NCBI GenBank assembly: GCA_036287865.1
Contig: CP126743.1
Location: forward strand, 186,001 to 250,000
Direction: 5' to 3'
DNA: 64,000 nucleotides
DNA from: Fluviibacter phosphoraccumulans_A
Lineage (GTDB): Bacteria; Pseudomonadota; Gammaproteobacteria; Burkholderiales; Rhodocyclaceae
Part shown: positions 1 through 8,875 of the stretch, piece by piece
Layout of the letters: every line of letters begins with the position of its first letter
Numbering within the stretch: the stretch's first letter is position 1
Notes under the pieces: generated by a model
What the model was told of the DNA's origin: nothing
What the model saw: the letters and a program-made list of their open reading frames with translations, nothing else
Databases searched by the model: none
Position numbers and translations under genes: made by a program

Positions 1-1191
1 TTCAGCACGCCCGCTTACGTTTATTCGCGGACTGCACTCACTGATGCGTATAAGGCCTTCGCCGACACACTCGCTGCGCATCCTACTGGCCAGGAAGGTC
101 TCGTCTGCTTTGCCGTTAAATCAAATAGCAACCTCGGCGTGCTCAGCCTATTTGCACAGCTCGGCTCGGGGTTCGACATTGTTTCCGGTGGCGAGCTGGC
201 GCGCGTGATCGCCGCTGGTGGCAACCCACAGAAAGTGGTCTTCTCCGGCGTTGGCAAAACCGAAGATGAAATGATCGCCGCACTGAACGCCGGCATCCTC
301 TGTTTTAACGTCGAGTCTGCCAGTGAGCTGGATCGACTATCAGCTGTGGCTGCCCGTATTGGCAAGCGCGCACCGATCAGCCTACGCGTGAATCCCGACG
401 TGGATGCCAAGACACACCCTTACATTTCTACCGGCCTTAAAGAAAATAAATTCGGTGTGCCGATCACTGATGCGCTCACACTCTATCGCCACGCGGCCTC
501 ACTGCCCAGCATTGAAGTCACCGGCATCGATTGCCACATTGGTTCGCAATTGCTTGACCCCTCACCTTTCGTTGAGGCACTGGAGCGCATCCTACCCCTA
601 GTCGACACACTGAAGAGCGAAGGCATTCATCTGCATCACATCGACTTGGGCGGCGGCCTGGGTATTTACTATCACGAAGGTCAAACCGAACCGGTTGTCG
701 CCGACTATCTGCGTCCACTCCTGGATCGTCTGACTGGCCGTGGCTTGCGCGTCTTGCTTGAGCCGGGTCGTCGCCTAGTCGGCAATGCCGGCATACTCCT
801 GACTAAAGTGGAATATCTGAAGCATGGGGAAGACAAACACTTCGCCATTGTCGATGCCGCCATGAACGATCTGGCACGCCCGGCACTGTACGAAACCTGG
901 CATGACATCGTTGCCGTCAAACTGCACTGTGGCGAAGCACGCGCTTATGACATTGTTGGCCCCGTCTGCGAAACAGGTGACTTTCTGGGTCAGGCACGTC
1001 CGCTCGCCCTACAACAGGGTGATTTGCTGGCAGTGCTGTCAGCCGGCGCTTATGGCATGGTGATGAGTTCCAACTACAACACCCGACCACGCGCCGTAGA
1101 AGTTCTCGTTGATGGTGACCAGGTACATCTGGTACGCGCCCGCGAAACCGTCGAAAGCCTTTACGCTGGCGAGCAAGTCATCAAGTTCTAA
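1..1191 (+). CDS. lysA: diaminopimelate decarboxylase, 5' end outside window
   Basis: Catalyses the last step of lysine biosynthesis, PLP-dependent decarboxylation of meso-diaminopimelate in the cytoplasm. The frame is open from base 1, so the true start lies upstream; 396 residues are visible. The PLP-lysine motif FAVKSNSNLGVL is at about codon 38-49, followed by HIGSQL, GGGLGIYY, EPGRRLVGNAG, the active-site VCETGDF and the C-terminal GAYGMVMSSNYNTRPRA, in family order. An internal ATG at 139 would remove the PLP lysine and is not the start. It converges on the AEC permease at 2115-1213 with only about 20 bases between. The family call is firm. Confidence 0.96.
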   Translation, partial: FSTPAYVYSRTALTDAYKAFADTLAAHPTGQEGLVCFAVKSNSNLGVLSLFAQLGSGFDIVSGGELARVIAAGGNPQKVVFSGVGKTEDEMIAALNAGILCFNVESASELDRLSAVAARIGKRAPISLRVNPDVDAKTHPYISTGLKENKFGVPITDALTLYRHAASLPSIEVTGIDCHIGSQLLDPSPFVEALERILPLVDTLKSEGIHLHHIDLGGGLGIYYHEGQTEPVVADYLRPLLDRLTGRGLRVLLEPGRRLVGNAGILLTKVEYLKHGEDKHFAIVDAAMNDLARPALYETWHDIVAVKLHCGEARAYDIVGPVCETGDFLGQARPLALQQGDLLAVLSAGAYGMVMSSNYNTRPRAVEVLVDGDQVHLVRARETVESLYAGEQVIKF

Positions 1192-1212
1192 TACTGCACT
1201 AACGGCCAGCGC

Positions 1213-2115
1213 TTAGCGCGGTAGCACAATCAGCAAGGCGATCTGGATAAAGATGAGCCCTGCAATGTTGCCGATCATCACGATCGAGGCCACTTTTTGT
1301 GGTTCCTGGTTGTAACGCTCGGCAAACATATAGCGCTCGGCAAACATATAGTTCAGCACAGCGGGTGGCAACGAACCAAACAAAATCAGCTGGGCAATAA
1401 AAGCTTCGGAAAGACCCAACGACCAGCCAACCAGCGCTGCCGTTCCCATGCCTGCAAGCGGCCGCACCACAGCCGCCACCAGACTTGCGGTGCTCTCGGA
1501 AAATTTGACGTCGCAAAGCCTGACACCTAGTGCGAATAGCATGAGTGGCACCGAGATATCACCCAGCATACGAATCGCAAACATCAGCGGCTGCCACAGA
1601 TGAATCTGCATGACGTTAAGGAAAAGCCCGAGCGCAGCGGCCTGAAGCATCGGAATCTTCCAGACGTCACTGATGCGCGCTTTAGGATCCAGAATCCAGG
1701 GGCCGATGATGAAATGAATGGTATTAGATACCAGAAACAACTCAACGGCTGCTGACATGCCCTCTTTGCCAAATACGAGCAGTGCTAGAGGAATACCCAG
1801 GTTACCACTGTTATTGATCATGATGGGCATGCCCACCGTCTTGGGCGCTTCACGCAACCCCCGCGCCGTGAGGTAACCAATAGCGCCGCACGCAAAAATC
1901 GAGATCGCCGCACCGCCGGCCAACCAGGCATATTCGCGAATATGAAAATCGCTGCCCGCCATGACGGCAAAAACCATCGCCGGCGTAAAGTAATCCATAT
2001 TCAAGCGATTTGCCACCATCATTTCCGGCTTGTTTTTCCGGCCCGCCCAGAAGCCCGCCAGAACAACGGCAATTACCGGGAAAATCACTTCAAGGATGCG
2101 AATGAATAGATCCAT
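1213..2115 (-). CDS. AEC-family (auxin efflux carrier type) transporter
   Basis: Predicted inner-membrane permease of 300 residues, of about the usual length for bacterial AEC proteins, with roughly ten hydrophobic segments. The N-terminus (ILEVIFPVIAVVLAGFWAGR) and the central MIMINNSGNLGIPLALLVFG segment match the family, whose members move malonate, malate or other small organic anions; the substrate here cannot be inferred. Near the C-terminus the sequence YMFAERYMFAERYN shows an exact in-frame 18-base tandem duplication, which adds six residues in a loop between two membrane segments. It lies six bases downstream of the DMT permease remnant on the same strand and may share its transcript. 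Confidence 0.85.
   Translation of the reverse strand: MDLFIRILEVIFPVIAVVLAGFWAGRKNKPEMMVANRLNMDYFTPAMVFAVMAGSDFHIREYAWLAGGAAISIFACGAIGYLTARGLREAPKTVGMPIMINNSGNLGIPLALLVFGKEGMSAAVELFLVSNTIHFIIGPWILDPKARISDVWKIPMLQAAALGLFLNVMQIHLWQPLMFAIRMLGDISVPLMLFALGVRLCDVKFSESTASLVAAVVRPLAGMGTAALVGWSLGLSEAFIAQLILFGSLPPAVLNYMFAERYMFAERYNQEPQKVASIVMIGNIAGLIFIQIALLIVLPR
1316..1351. repeat. 18-bp perfect tandem duplication inside the AEC transporter
   Basis: The unit cgctcggcaaacatatag occurs twice in direct succession (1316-1333 and 1334-1351). It is in frame and duplicates the six residues MFAERY. A second in-frame duplication of similar size lies in the acyltransferase at 8098-8139. This is a simple slippage-type duplication, not a mobile element. 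Confidence 0.95.
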
Positions 2116-2121
2116 AACACG

Positions 2122-3025
2122 TTAATTTCTGTCAGATAAGCGACGTTCTAGCAACCAGCTTACAAAAGACAGCAACAGCAAACCAGCACCGATCAGCGGG
2201 ATACCTGCAATTTCATACTCGCTGAATCCCTCATGCAAAATCACCCGGGAAGAAATAATCGCGATCACCGGGGTGCCCAGAACCAGCAGGCTGGCCTCCC
2301 AGGCTGGCGCACGATCGAGAATCGATGTCCACAACCACCAGCAGAAGGCTGTGCTGATCAACGTGAGCACCAGCATGATGCCAATGAAATCAGATGTCCA
2401 GTGCGCGGGTGGCTCATCTGCAAATGCTGCGATTAAGCCTACCGGCACACTACCAATCAGATTTAACCAGGCAGTTAGCGACAACAGATTTACACGAGCC
2501 TGGCCACGCAGTTGTTTTACCAGCACGGTACCCATCGCCCAGCAGATCGCGGCACCGATACCCAAACTGTTGCTCAGCCAATCTGCCTGTAGATGCCAGG
2601 GCTCGATAATCAAAACCAATCCGGCAAGGATGCCAATCACAGCAAGCCACTGCGCGCCTCGCACGCGTTCGCCTAGGATCGGCCAGGCCAGCAACAGGGT
2701 CCAGATGGGCATGGTGTACACCAGGACAGCCGTTTTTCTGGCAGCACCGTATTTCAAACTAAAGGTCTGCAAAAGCATAAAACCTGCAACCTGACACAAG
2801 CTAATTAAAACGATAGCGCGGGTTGCCTGTAGCTTGAGCGGCTGCCGCAGAATCTTTAGGGCAAGAAACAGAGCAATCGCACCGCCAAACACGCGAATAA
2901 AGGTCAATGTAAAGGGCGGCGAAAAACTCAACGCCTGTTTCGCCAGTACCCAGGTATAGCCCCACAATGCCTACCACGGCCCAAAGGCGTGCTTTTGAAG
3001 CCTGCTGTTTGCAATCTGCCATCAT
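2122..3025 (-). pseudogene. EamA/DMT-family permease, frameshifted near its N-terminus
   Basis: Drug/metabolite-type permease of about 300 residues with ten hydrophobic segments and two EamA halves (the second begins near LGIGAAICWAMGTVLVKQL). The ATG at 3025 starts MMADCKQQASKARLWAVVGI; the frame must then shift by one base near 2965 to continue into WGYTWVLAKQALSFSPPF, a typical first EamA segment. Without the shift only a product lacking the first part of helix 1 could start, at TTG 2967. The gene overlaps the 3' end of the methyltransferase remnant by four bases (ATGA). The lesion is one missing base, so sequencing error is possible. The substrate is unknown. Confidence 0.75.
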
Positions 3026-4243
3026 GAAGCTTCGACCAACAAACCTTTCAGGTACTCGCCCTCAGGCGCTGCCAAGCCAACGGGATGATCACTTGAAGCC
3101 ATCAGACGGCGCAAAATACGTGCATCTCGTCCCGCATCGGATGTGGCACCTGCAACAATCTTCTGGAAGAGCTCGACACCGATGCCACCGGAACAAGAGT
3201 AGGTCATCATCAAACCGCCCGGCACGAGCAATTTGAATCCGAACAGATTAATGTCCTTATAGGCACGCTCTGCCTGATCTGCATGTGCTGCGGATGGCGC
3301 GAATTTTGGCGGGTCTAAAACGATGAGGTCGAACTTTTCACCGGCCTTGTGATAGTCGCGCAATGCCTGGAAGACATCGGCATCCCGCCATTCTGCACGA
3401 CTGGCATCCAGATGCGGGTTCGTGGCCAAATTGGCTTTGGCCTGTTCGAGCGCCGGGCCTGATGAGTCAATCGACATCACAGAGGCGACTCCACCGGCCA
3501 ACGCTTGCAATGAGAATCCACCCGTGTAGCAAAAGCAATTCAGCACACGACGATTTTTGGCCAGTGCACGCAGCATGAGTCGGTTGTCGCGCTGATCCAG
3601 ATAGAAACCAGTCTTGTGGCCACCGGCAACATCAACACCAAAGCGCACACCATGTTCATCGATCTGCGGAAAGGCGTTGGCGGGGGCGTCATTTAATCCC
3701 TTGGCGGCAATCCAGCCGGTCACAGGGTCCAGCCCCTCCAGCTTGCGCACATCAGAATCAGAGCGTTCATAAATCTGCTGACAACCCGTTGCCTGAACAA
3801 TGCCGGCCACAATAGCATCACGCCACGCATCTGCCCCGGCACTGGTGAGCTGTAACACCACCGTATCGCCATAGCGATCGGCAATCACCCCCCTGCAAGC
3901 CATCGGCTTCACCATGAATCAAACGTTCGCCAGCGGGCTCGGGTTGTTCACCGCGCAGCACAGACCATCCCGCGCGGCGTGCAATCGCCTGCGCGACACG
4001 CCGCTTGAAAAACGCATGATCAATCGTTTCATCCGGATCAAAGGTCCACATACGCGCACGAATTTTCGACTCGGGGCTCCAGGCCGCACGCCCCATCATT
4101 GCGCCACGCTCATCCTCAACGATCACCATATCGCCGGAGCGGGCACGACCCTTAAGGGCGGCGACTGACCCGGCAAAAATCCAGAGGTGGCGACGACAAA
4201 TAGAACCGGATTTCCCGGACTCTAAAATCAGTGTGGCGGTCAT
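3022..4243 (-). pseudogene. rlmI: 23S rRNA m5C methyltransferase RlmI-type, frameshifted
   Basis: Class I SAM-dependent methyltransferase of the RlmI/YccW family (PUA domain plus Rossmann domain), which methylates a cytosine in 23S rRNA. The N-terminal PUA-like part starts at ATG 4243 (MTATLILESGKSGSICRRH). The catalytic part carries FCYTGGFSLQAL, the acidic SIDSSG loop, LIVLDPPKFAP and a TYSCSGG cysteine motif. The two parts lie in different frames: six C bases near 3887-3892 need to be five for HGEADGLQGVIADRYGD to read through. Total length (about 406 codons) is normal. The start lies one base after the xerC stop, suggesting co-transcription with dapF-xerC. A homopolymer indel may be sequencing error. 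Confidence 0.82.
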
Positions 4244-4244
4244 G

Positions 4245-5258
4245 TTATTGGTTATCTTCTTGTTCGGGGTTAAAGCGAGTGGCATTAGCTTGCGCTACTG
4301 CTTCTTTGCTGCGATGTGCGCGTGGGTGCGCCTGGTCATACACCTGGGCCAGATGCTGAAAATCGAGGTGAGTATAAACCTGGGTCGATACAATGCTGGC
4401 GTGACCCAGCATCTCCTGTACGGCGCGCAAATCGCCGGAGCCCTGCAAAATATGGGTTGCAAACGAGTGGCGCAACTGATGAGGATGCACGCGTTGCGGC
4501 AAACCCTGTTGCTGGCCATGCTTTTGCAAACGCAGCTGAATCATACGTGGCGTGATGCGCTTTCCCTGCTGCCCCAGAAACAATGCTGGCTCATCAGCTG
4601 CATTGAGCAATTGCGCTCTAACGGCCAACCAGGCTTCAACGGCCACTTGCGCAGTACGACCTACCGGAACCACCCGTGTCTTATTACGCTTACCGAGTAC
4701 ACGGACCTCACCCTGGCGTAGGTCGGTCAGACAATCCATATTCAGGCCCACCAGTTCAGACAGTCGGATACCCGATGAGTAGAAGAGTTCGAAGATGGCC
4801 TGATCACGGCATTGAAGCACCTGCTCTCGCGAGGCATTCTGACTATCGATCTCGCCAACATCTAAAGGCTTGAGCAAACGAAATGTTTCGTCGACCGACA
4901 ACGCATCAGGCAATCGTTTCGGATGTTTCGGGGCATGCAGCCCTTCAGCCACATTGGCATCCAGCACCCCACGCCGTGCCAGCCAGCGCAGCAAACCACG
5001 CCAGGCAGATAACGATCGGGCAATCGAACGTCCGGACAAGCCGGATGCGTGCAATCGCCCAACGAACCATCGTAGATCGAGCGCCGTCAGTTCAGCCGGG
5101 GTTGCCGAACCCGCCAGCAATTGCAGGCGGCGCAAATCCCGTTCGTAATTGCTTAAGGTATGCGGCGATACGCGCCGCCGATCCCGCAACTCGGCCAGCC
5201 AGTCTTCAGCAGCTGGCCACAACGGCTCCTGTGCTGCAGGCTGCGCCAGATCGCTCAT
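4245..5258 (-). CDS. xerC: site-specific tyrosine recombinase XerC
   Basis: Resolves chromosome dimers at dif together with XerD. The 337-residue protein has an N-terminal SAM-like core-binding domain (LRDRRRVSPHTLSNYERDL) and a C-terminal catalytic domain with the full set of active-site residues: Arg in FYSSGIRLSELVGL, Lys in GKRNKTRVVPV, HQLRHSFATH, LGHASIVSTQVYTH and its Tyr. It follows dapF and the DUF484 gene, the conserved proteobacterial order, with 17 bases between DUF484 and xerC. Slightly longer than E. coli XerC because of an acidic/polar C-terminal tail after the catalytic tyrosine. Intact. Confidence 0.96.
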   Translation of the reverse strand: MSDLAQPAAQEPLWPAAEDWLAELRDRRRVSPHTLSNYERDLRRLQLLAGSATPAELTALDLRWFVGRLHASGLSGRSIARSLSAWRGLLRWLARRGVLDANVAEGLHAPKHPKRLPDALSVDETFRLLKPLDVGEIDSQNASREQVLQCRDQAIFELFYSSGIRLSELVGLNMDCLTDLRQGEVRVLGKRNKTRVVPVGRTAQVAVEAWLAVRAQLLNAADEPALFLGQQGKRITPRMIQLRLQKHGQQQGLPQRVHPHQLRHSFATHILQGSGDLRAVQEMLGHASIVSTQVYTHLDFQHLAQVYDQAHPRAHRSKEAVAQANATRFNPEQEDNQ

Positions 5259-5275
5259 CTCATATGGTGCTGGAA

Positions 5276-5938
5276 TCAGCCGCGCAGCACGCGTGCCAAT
5301 GCCGCAGCAATCACATCACCCAAGCGTTCGATATAGGCGGTACCCATCCCGGCCACAAAACGCTCCGCATCACCCGAGGCCATGGCGAGCAAGCCCAATG
5401 TCTGATCTTCGAAACGCAGCGGCACCAAGGCCATTGAAGAAATATCTTCGCCTTCGCTGCCAAACCAGGCAGCGACTTCACCCGTGCGCACGCTACCCGT
5501 TACCGGATGATGCATACCTGCCACTTCCTTGATCAATTCAGCGCTCACCGGCGTGCACGCATCATGGCCGAGGTTGGCCGCACCTTCACCCCACAAACGC
5601 AAGCGCGCCTGCGGCACACTAAAATCTTCGGCGAGCGACTTGAGCACCGTACCCACAATCTGATCGAGACGGCTTGCGCCAACTAACGCTACCGTCAATT
5701 GATGCATGCGCGCACCCAAGGCATCATTACTCTCACCCACGCCCAGCAGTTCACCGAGGCGGTGCTCTAATAGACGATTCTTTTCGCGCAGCGTAATCAT
5801 CTGGCGCTCTGCCAGCGAAATCGTACGGCCACTGTAGGGGTGCGCAATTTCAACCTGATGGAAGAACTCGGCCTGCTCTTCAAAAAATTCCGGGTGCAAT
5901 TTCAGAAACTCCAACACAGCTTCGGGCGACACACTCAT
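5276..5938 (-). CDS. DUF484 family protein
   Basis: A 220-residue GAF-like DUF484 protein of unknown function that is conserved between dapF and xerC in proteobacteria. The start is set at ATG 5938, which overlaps the dapF stop as ATGA; upstream in-frame codons belong to dapF sequence. The N-terminus SPEAVLEFLKLHPEFFEEQ is the family hallmark, followed by a heptad-like segment (LAERQMITLREKNRLLEHRL) and a GAF-like region with FEDQTLGLLAMASGDAERF. No catalytic residues can be assigned. Confidence 0.92.
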   Translation of the reverse strand: MSVSPEAVLEFLKLHPEFFEEQAEFFHQVEIAHPYSGRTISLAERQMITLREKNRLLEHRLGELLGVGESNDALGARMHQLTVALVGASRLDQIVGTVLKSLAEDFSVPQARLRLWGEGAANLGHDACTPVSAELIKEVAGMHHPVTGSVRTGEVAAWFGSEGEDISSMALVPLRFEDQTLGLLAMASGDAERFVAGMGTAYIERLGDVIAAALARVLRG

Positions 5939-6768
5939 AGCTCGATCTCTCCAGTAAATACGGTGACGGCAGGACCCGTCATGATGACCGGCTGACCAAT
6001 GCCGGCCCACGCAATATTCAAATCGCCGCCCCGTGTCTGTACGCGCACCGGCGAATCCAGGAGACCGCGTCGGATACCTGATACCACCGCAGCACAAGCA
6101 CCTGTGCCGCAAGCCAGTGTTTCACCCACACCGCGCTCATAGACCCGCAAACGGATATTGTTGCGATCCAGTACTTGCATAAACCCTGCGTTGACCCGTT
6201 GCGGAAAGCGCACATGGTTTTCGATTTGCGGGCCTTGCACAGATACCGGTGCCGCATCGACATCAGTCACTACGGTCACAGCATGCGGGTTGCCCATCGA
6301 CACAGCGCCAATCGTTAGCTTTGCGCCATCCGGCAACACCAGCGGCTGCCCCGCTGCATCTGTCTCCGAGTCAAAAGGAATTTCCGCAGGCGTAAAGCGC
6401 GGCTGCCCCATGTCTACGGTGACCAAACCATTCGATCCAAGTCGCGGATGAATAATACCGCACTTGGTTTCGACAACAATGGCTGATTTTTCGGTCAAAC
6501 CCTGATCATGCACAAAACGCACAAAGCAGCGCGCACCATTGCCACACTGCTCTACTTCGCTGCCATCGGCATTAAAAATCCAGTAACGGAAGTCGGCGCC
6601 TGACGATTGTGCCGGCTCCACTAAAAGCATCTGATCAAAACCGACGCCCGTATGTCGATTGCCCAATGCTTTAATTTGTTCGGTGCTCAAGGAGACTTGC
6701 TGACGCACGCCATCCAGCACGACAAAGTCGTTGCCAAGGCCGTGCATTTTGGAGAATTTCAATTTCAT
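5935..6768 (-). CDS. dapF: diaminopimelate epimerase
   Basis: Converts LL- to meso-diaminopimelate for lysine and peptidoglycan synthesis, a substrate route that ends in lysA at the start of this window. The 277-residue protein begins at ATG 6768 (MKLKFSKMHGLGNDFVVLDG). It carries both catalytic cysteine motifs, EQCGNGARCFVRF and ETLACGTGACAAVV, at the expected positions. An upstream in-frame TTG-type start would add nine residues not found in the family. First gene of the dapF-DUF484-xerC-rlmI run. Intact. Confidence 0.97.
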   Translation of the reverse strand: MKLKFSKMHGLGNDFVVLDGVRQQVSLSTEQIKALGNRHTGVGFDQMLLVEPAQSSGADFRYWIFNADGSEVEQCGNGARCFVRFVHDQGLTEKSAIVVETKCGIIHPRLGSNGLVTVDMGQPRFTPAEIPFDSETDAAGQPLVLPDGAKLTIGAVSMGNPHAVTVVTDVDAAPVSVQGPQIENHVRFPQRVNAGFMQVLDRNNIRLRVYERGVGETLACGTGACAAVVSGIRRGLLDSPVRVQTRGGDLNIAWAGIGQPVIMTGPAVTVFTGEIEL

Positions 6769-6795
6769 CTGATGATTATAGGCCGGCCAAATCAA

Positions 6796-7710
6796 TTAGC
6801 GATGACGCTTGCCGTAAACACTCGGCTCACCTTCCGGCTGGGTCTTGAAGCGCTTGTGTAACCAGAAGTACTGGTCCGGCATCTGCAATACCCAGGACTC
6901 GATGAATTGATTCATGCAAGCCGTATCTTCTTCGACCGAAGCACCAGGAAAGTTCTCCCATTTTTCAGTGTAATAAGACTCGTACCCATCCGGTACCATC
7001 TTGGAAACGATGGCAATCACCCGTGCGTTTGTCAGCTGCGCCAGACGCGATACGCCAGCGACCGTGGCTGCCGGAAACCCGAAGAACGGCGCAAATACCG
7101 CATCCTTAGAGCCGAAATCCTGATCCGGCAAATAATAGAACGGCGTACCGCGCTTCATGGCTTTCACGACCTTCAGCAAACCATCCTGACGAAACACCAG
7201 CACCGGGTTCGTAAAGCGGCTCCGGCCGTGCAACAGCATATAGTTGAGCACCGGATTTTTCTGCTTGGCATACATGCTGATCCAGGAACTCATCATCGAC
7301 GCACGCGTACCGGTGGCATCCAGGCCGACAAAATGGGGTGCGAGTACCAGCGTGGGCCGACCATCGTCGCTGTAAAGACGTTCTTTGTTATGCTGGCGCA
7401 CGATACGGCGGATGCGTTTTTCGGAAGCAAACCACATGAGCGAACGATCCAGCACGGCCTGGGCAAAACGGATGCAGTGTTTGAACACGAGTTTCTTACG
7501 TTCACTATCCGGCATATCCGGAAAACACAAACGTAAATTTGTCAGCGCTACGAAACGACGTTGCCGCGCCAGTGCCCATAAGATGATGCCGAAAAACGCA
7601 CTGATCAAACGGATCAGACGCAACGGCAATTTGGAAATTAACCAGACCAGTGCAATCAGCAACCAGCTGGTCAGTGTTTTTAAATTAACAGGGGGGCGTT
7701 GATTATTCAT
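6796..7710 (-). CDS. lipid A biosynthesis acyltransferase (LpxL/HtrB family)
   Basis: A 304-residue inner-membrane acyltransferase that adds a secondary acyl chain to Kdo2-lipid A. It has one N-terminal membrane anchor (LTSWLLIALVWLISKLPL), the HX4D catalytic motif in APHFVGLDATG at about residue 125, and the conserved FYYLPDQDFG block. A related acyltransferase lies immediately upstream on the same strand (7707-8650) with a four-base overlap, the usual betaproteobacterial tandem of two lauroyl/myristoyl transferases. This copy is intact, the other is frameshifted. Which acyl chain each adds cannot be told from sequence. Confidence 0.92.
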   Translation of the reverse strand: MNNQRPPVNLKTLTSWLLIALVWLISKLPLRLIRLISAFFGIILWALARQRRFVALTNLRLCFPDMPDSERKKLVFKHCIRFAQAVLDRSLMWFASEKRIRRIVRQHNKERLYSDDGRPTLVLAPHFVGLDATGTRASMMSSWISMYAKQKNPVLNYMLLHGRSRFTNPVLVFRQDGLLKVVKAMKRGTPFYYLPDQDFGSKDAVFAPFFGFPAATVAGVSRLAQLTNARVIAIVSKMVPDGYESYYTEKWENFPGASVEEDTACMNQFIESWVLQMPDQYFWLHKRFKTQPEGEPSVYGKRHR

Positions 7711-8650
7711 AAAGGCTTTTCTGGCGGCTGCTCACTTGAGCCGCGCGGGGTCTTATAACGGTTGTAGCCCCAGAAATACCGCTCAGGATAAGAGGATATC
7801 AGCTTCATCAACTCCTGATTGATAGCGGCAGCCGTTGCTTCCAGATCATCCACCAGTAACGGGCTTGATGGCGGGCGGCAACTGAGTACAAACCCCTGCC
7901 ATTTCGGCAGACGCTCGGCACAGGCAAAGATCATACTCGCCCCCGTCTGAGCCAATCTGGCCGCCAGCGTCATCGTATAGGCCGGCTTACCGAACCAGGG
8001 GAGCCAGGCTCCTTGCCCGGCAGGGGGTACCTGATCCGGTAACAACCTCACCGATTCGCCCGATTTCAACGCACGGATCAAGCGACGCACCCCGGACAAA
8101 TCTGCCGGAGCGATCTGCAAATCTGCCGGAGCGATCTGCATACCAGCCCGTGTCCGACCGAAACGAAGGATGGACTCAGCCCAACGCTGTCTGGGCGGAC
8201 GGAACAACACCGTAATCGGGCTGGCATCGGGTTGGCTGGCGGCATACTGCGCCGTAATTTCGAAGCACCCCAGGTGCGGCGTCAGAAAGAGTATGCCTTT
8301 GCCCCCAGCGCGCGCCTCCTGCACATGTTCCCACCCTTCTATCCGCTGTAATGTTTTGAGCGTTTCTTCGCGCGGGTGTAGCCAGAGCCAGGGTAGTTCA
8401 AACACGGCTTTGCCGGATTCCGACTGGGCGCGAGCACTGTGTAACCGCACCGCATCCGGACCCAGAGCCTGCGCAAGATTGGCACATCAAATAGACGACG
8501 GAAGCTGGCAGAGCACAGATAAACGAGGCGCCCCACCACCGCACCCATCACCTGCAATACCGGTAGTGGCAGACGGGCAAGCCAGCAAACCAGGCTCAGA
8601 TAGCAACGATGCTTCAACGACAAATCGTCAGGCGTTTGTAATCGAGACAT
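7707..8650 (-). pseudogene. second LpxL-type lipid A acyltransferase, frameshifted
   Basis: Paralogue of the gene at 6796-7710. The N-terminus starts at ATG 8650 (MSRLQTPDDLSLKHRCYLSLVCW...) with a membrane anchor. The frame changes near 8487, where GATGTGCCAATC needs one base more to read FRRLFDV-(A)-NLAQALGPDAV. The catalytic half then contains TPHLGCFEITAQY (HX4E) and RLLPDQVPP. Residues QIAPADL occur twice in a row from a 21-bp in-frame duplication. The frameshift removes the catalytic motif from the N-terminal reading frame; either only one functional acyltransferase remains here, or the missing base is a sequencing error. Confidence 0.8.
8098..8139. repeat. 21-bp perfect tandem duplication in the acyltransferase
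   Basis: The unit is 21 bases (8098-8118) repeated exactly at 8119-8139. It is in frame and doubles the residues QIAPADL in the second lipid A acyltransferase. This is the same kind of event as the 18-bp duplication at 1316-1351. Confidence 0.95.
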
Positions 8651-8671
8651 AAGACGAACTATTGCAGGCTA

Positions 8672-8700
8672 TTGACGCAAATGACTTTTAGACCCACAAT
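8672..8700 (+). promoter_or_regulatory. possible sigma70 promoter of metK
   Basis: TTGACG (8672-8677) matches the -35 consensus at five of six positions and is followed after 17 bases by CACAAT (8695-8700), a weaker -10. Transcription from here would give a leader of about 170 bases containing the folded element at 8791-8856. Assignment rests on motif spacing only. Confidence 0.35.
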
Positions 8701-8790
8701 TATCGTAGACTGCCGAGTTAATATGACAGCTTGCAGGGCGGGGCAGATCAGAAATGATTGCCGAGTCTGCTAAAGCGTCCCTCGCTCGAA

Positions 8791-8856
8791 CAGATCCCCG
8801 GAGCAGGACACGCCTCACCGGCAACGCATCGCCGGCACAAGCCCACCGGGGATTTG
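8791..8856 (+). promoter_or_regulatory. strongly folded metK 5' leader element (unassigned)
   Basis: CAGATCCCCGG (8791-8801) pairs over 11 positions, one a G-U, with CCGGGGATTTG (8846-8856). The enclosed 44 bases contain a second perfect stem, CCGGC (8818-8822) with GCCGG (8831-8835), plus conserved-looking single-stranded GGACACGCCTCA and CACAAGCCCA. The element ends seven bases before the GGAG ribosome-binding site of metK, so it is well placed to control translation. No T-tract follows, so it is not an intrinsic terminator. I could not match it to the SAM-I, SAM-II, SMK or SAH consensus from memory. A regulatory role is inference. Confidence 0.55.
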
Positions 8857-8875
8857 TTGTTTCTGGAGTATTTAA

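Noticed and set aside
139..1191. lysA starting at the internal ATG 139
   Set aside because: Codons 1-46 upstream encode conserved LysA sequence including the PLP lysine, so the gene is merely cut by the window edge.
4245..5258. xerC as an integrase of a mobile element
   Set aside because: It lies in the conserved dapF-DUF484-xerC order, has no attachment-site repeats or tRNA next to it, and matches housekeeping XerC.
8098..8139. CRISPR-like direct repeats
   Set aside because: Two adjacent 21-base copies with no spacers, inside a coding region; a tandem duplication.
8791..8856. metK leader hairpin as an intrinsic terminator of the upstream gene
   Set aside because: The upstream gene is on the opposite strand and no T-tract follows the stem.
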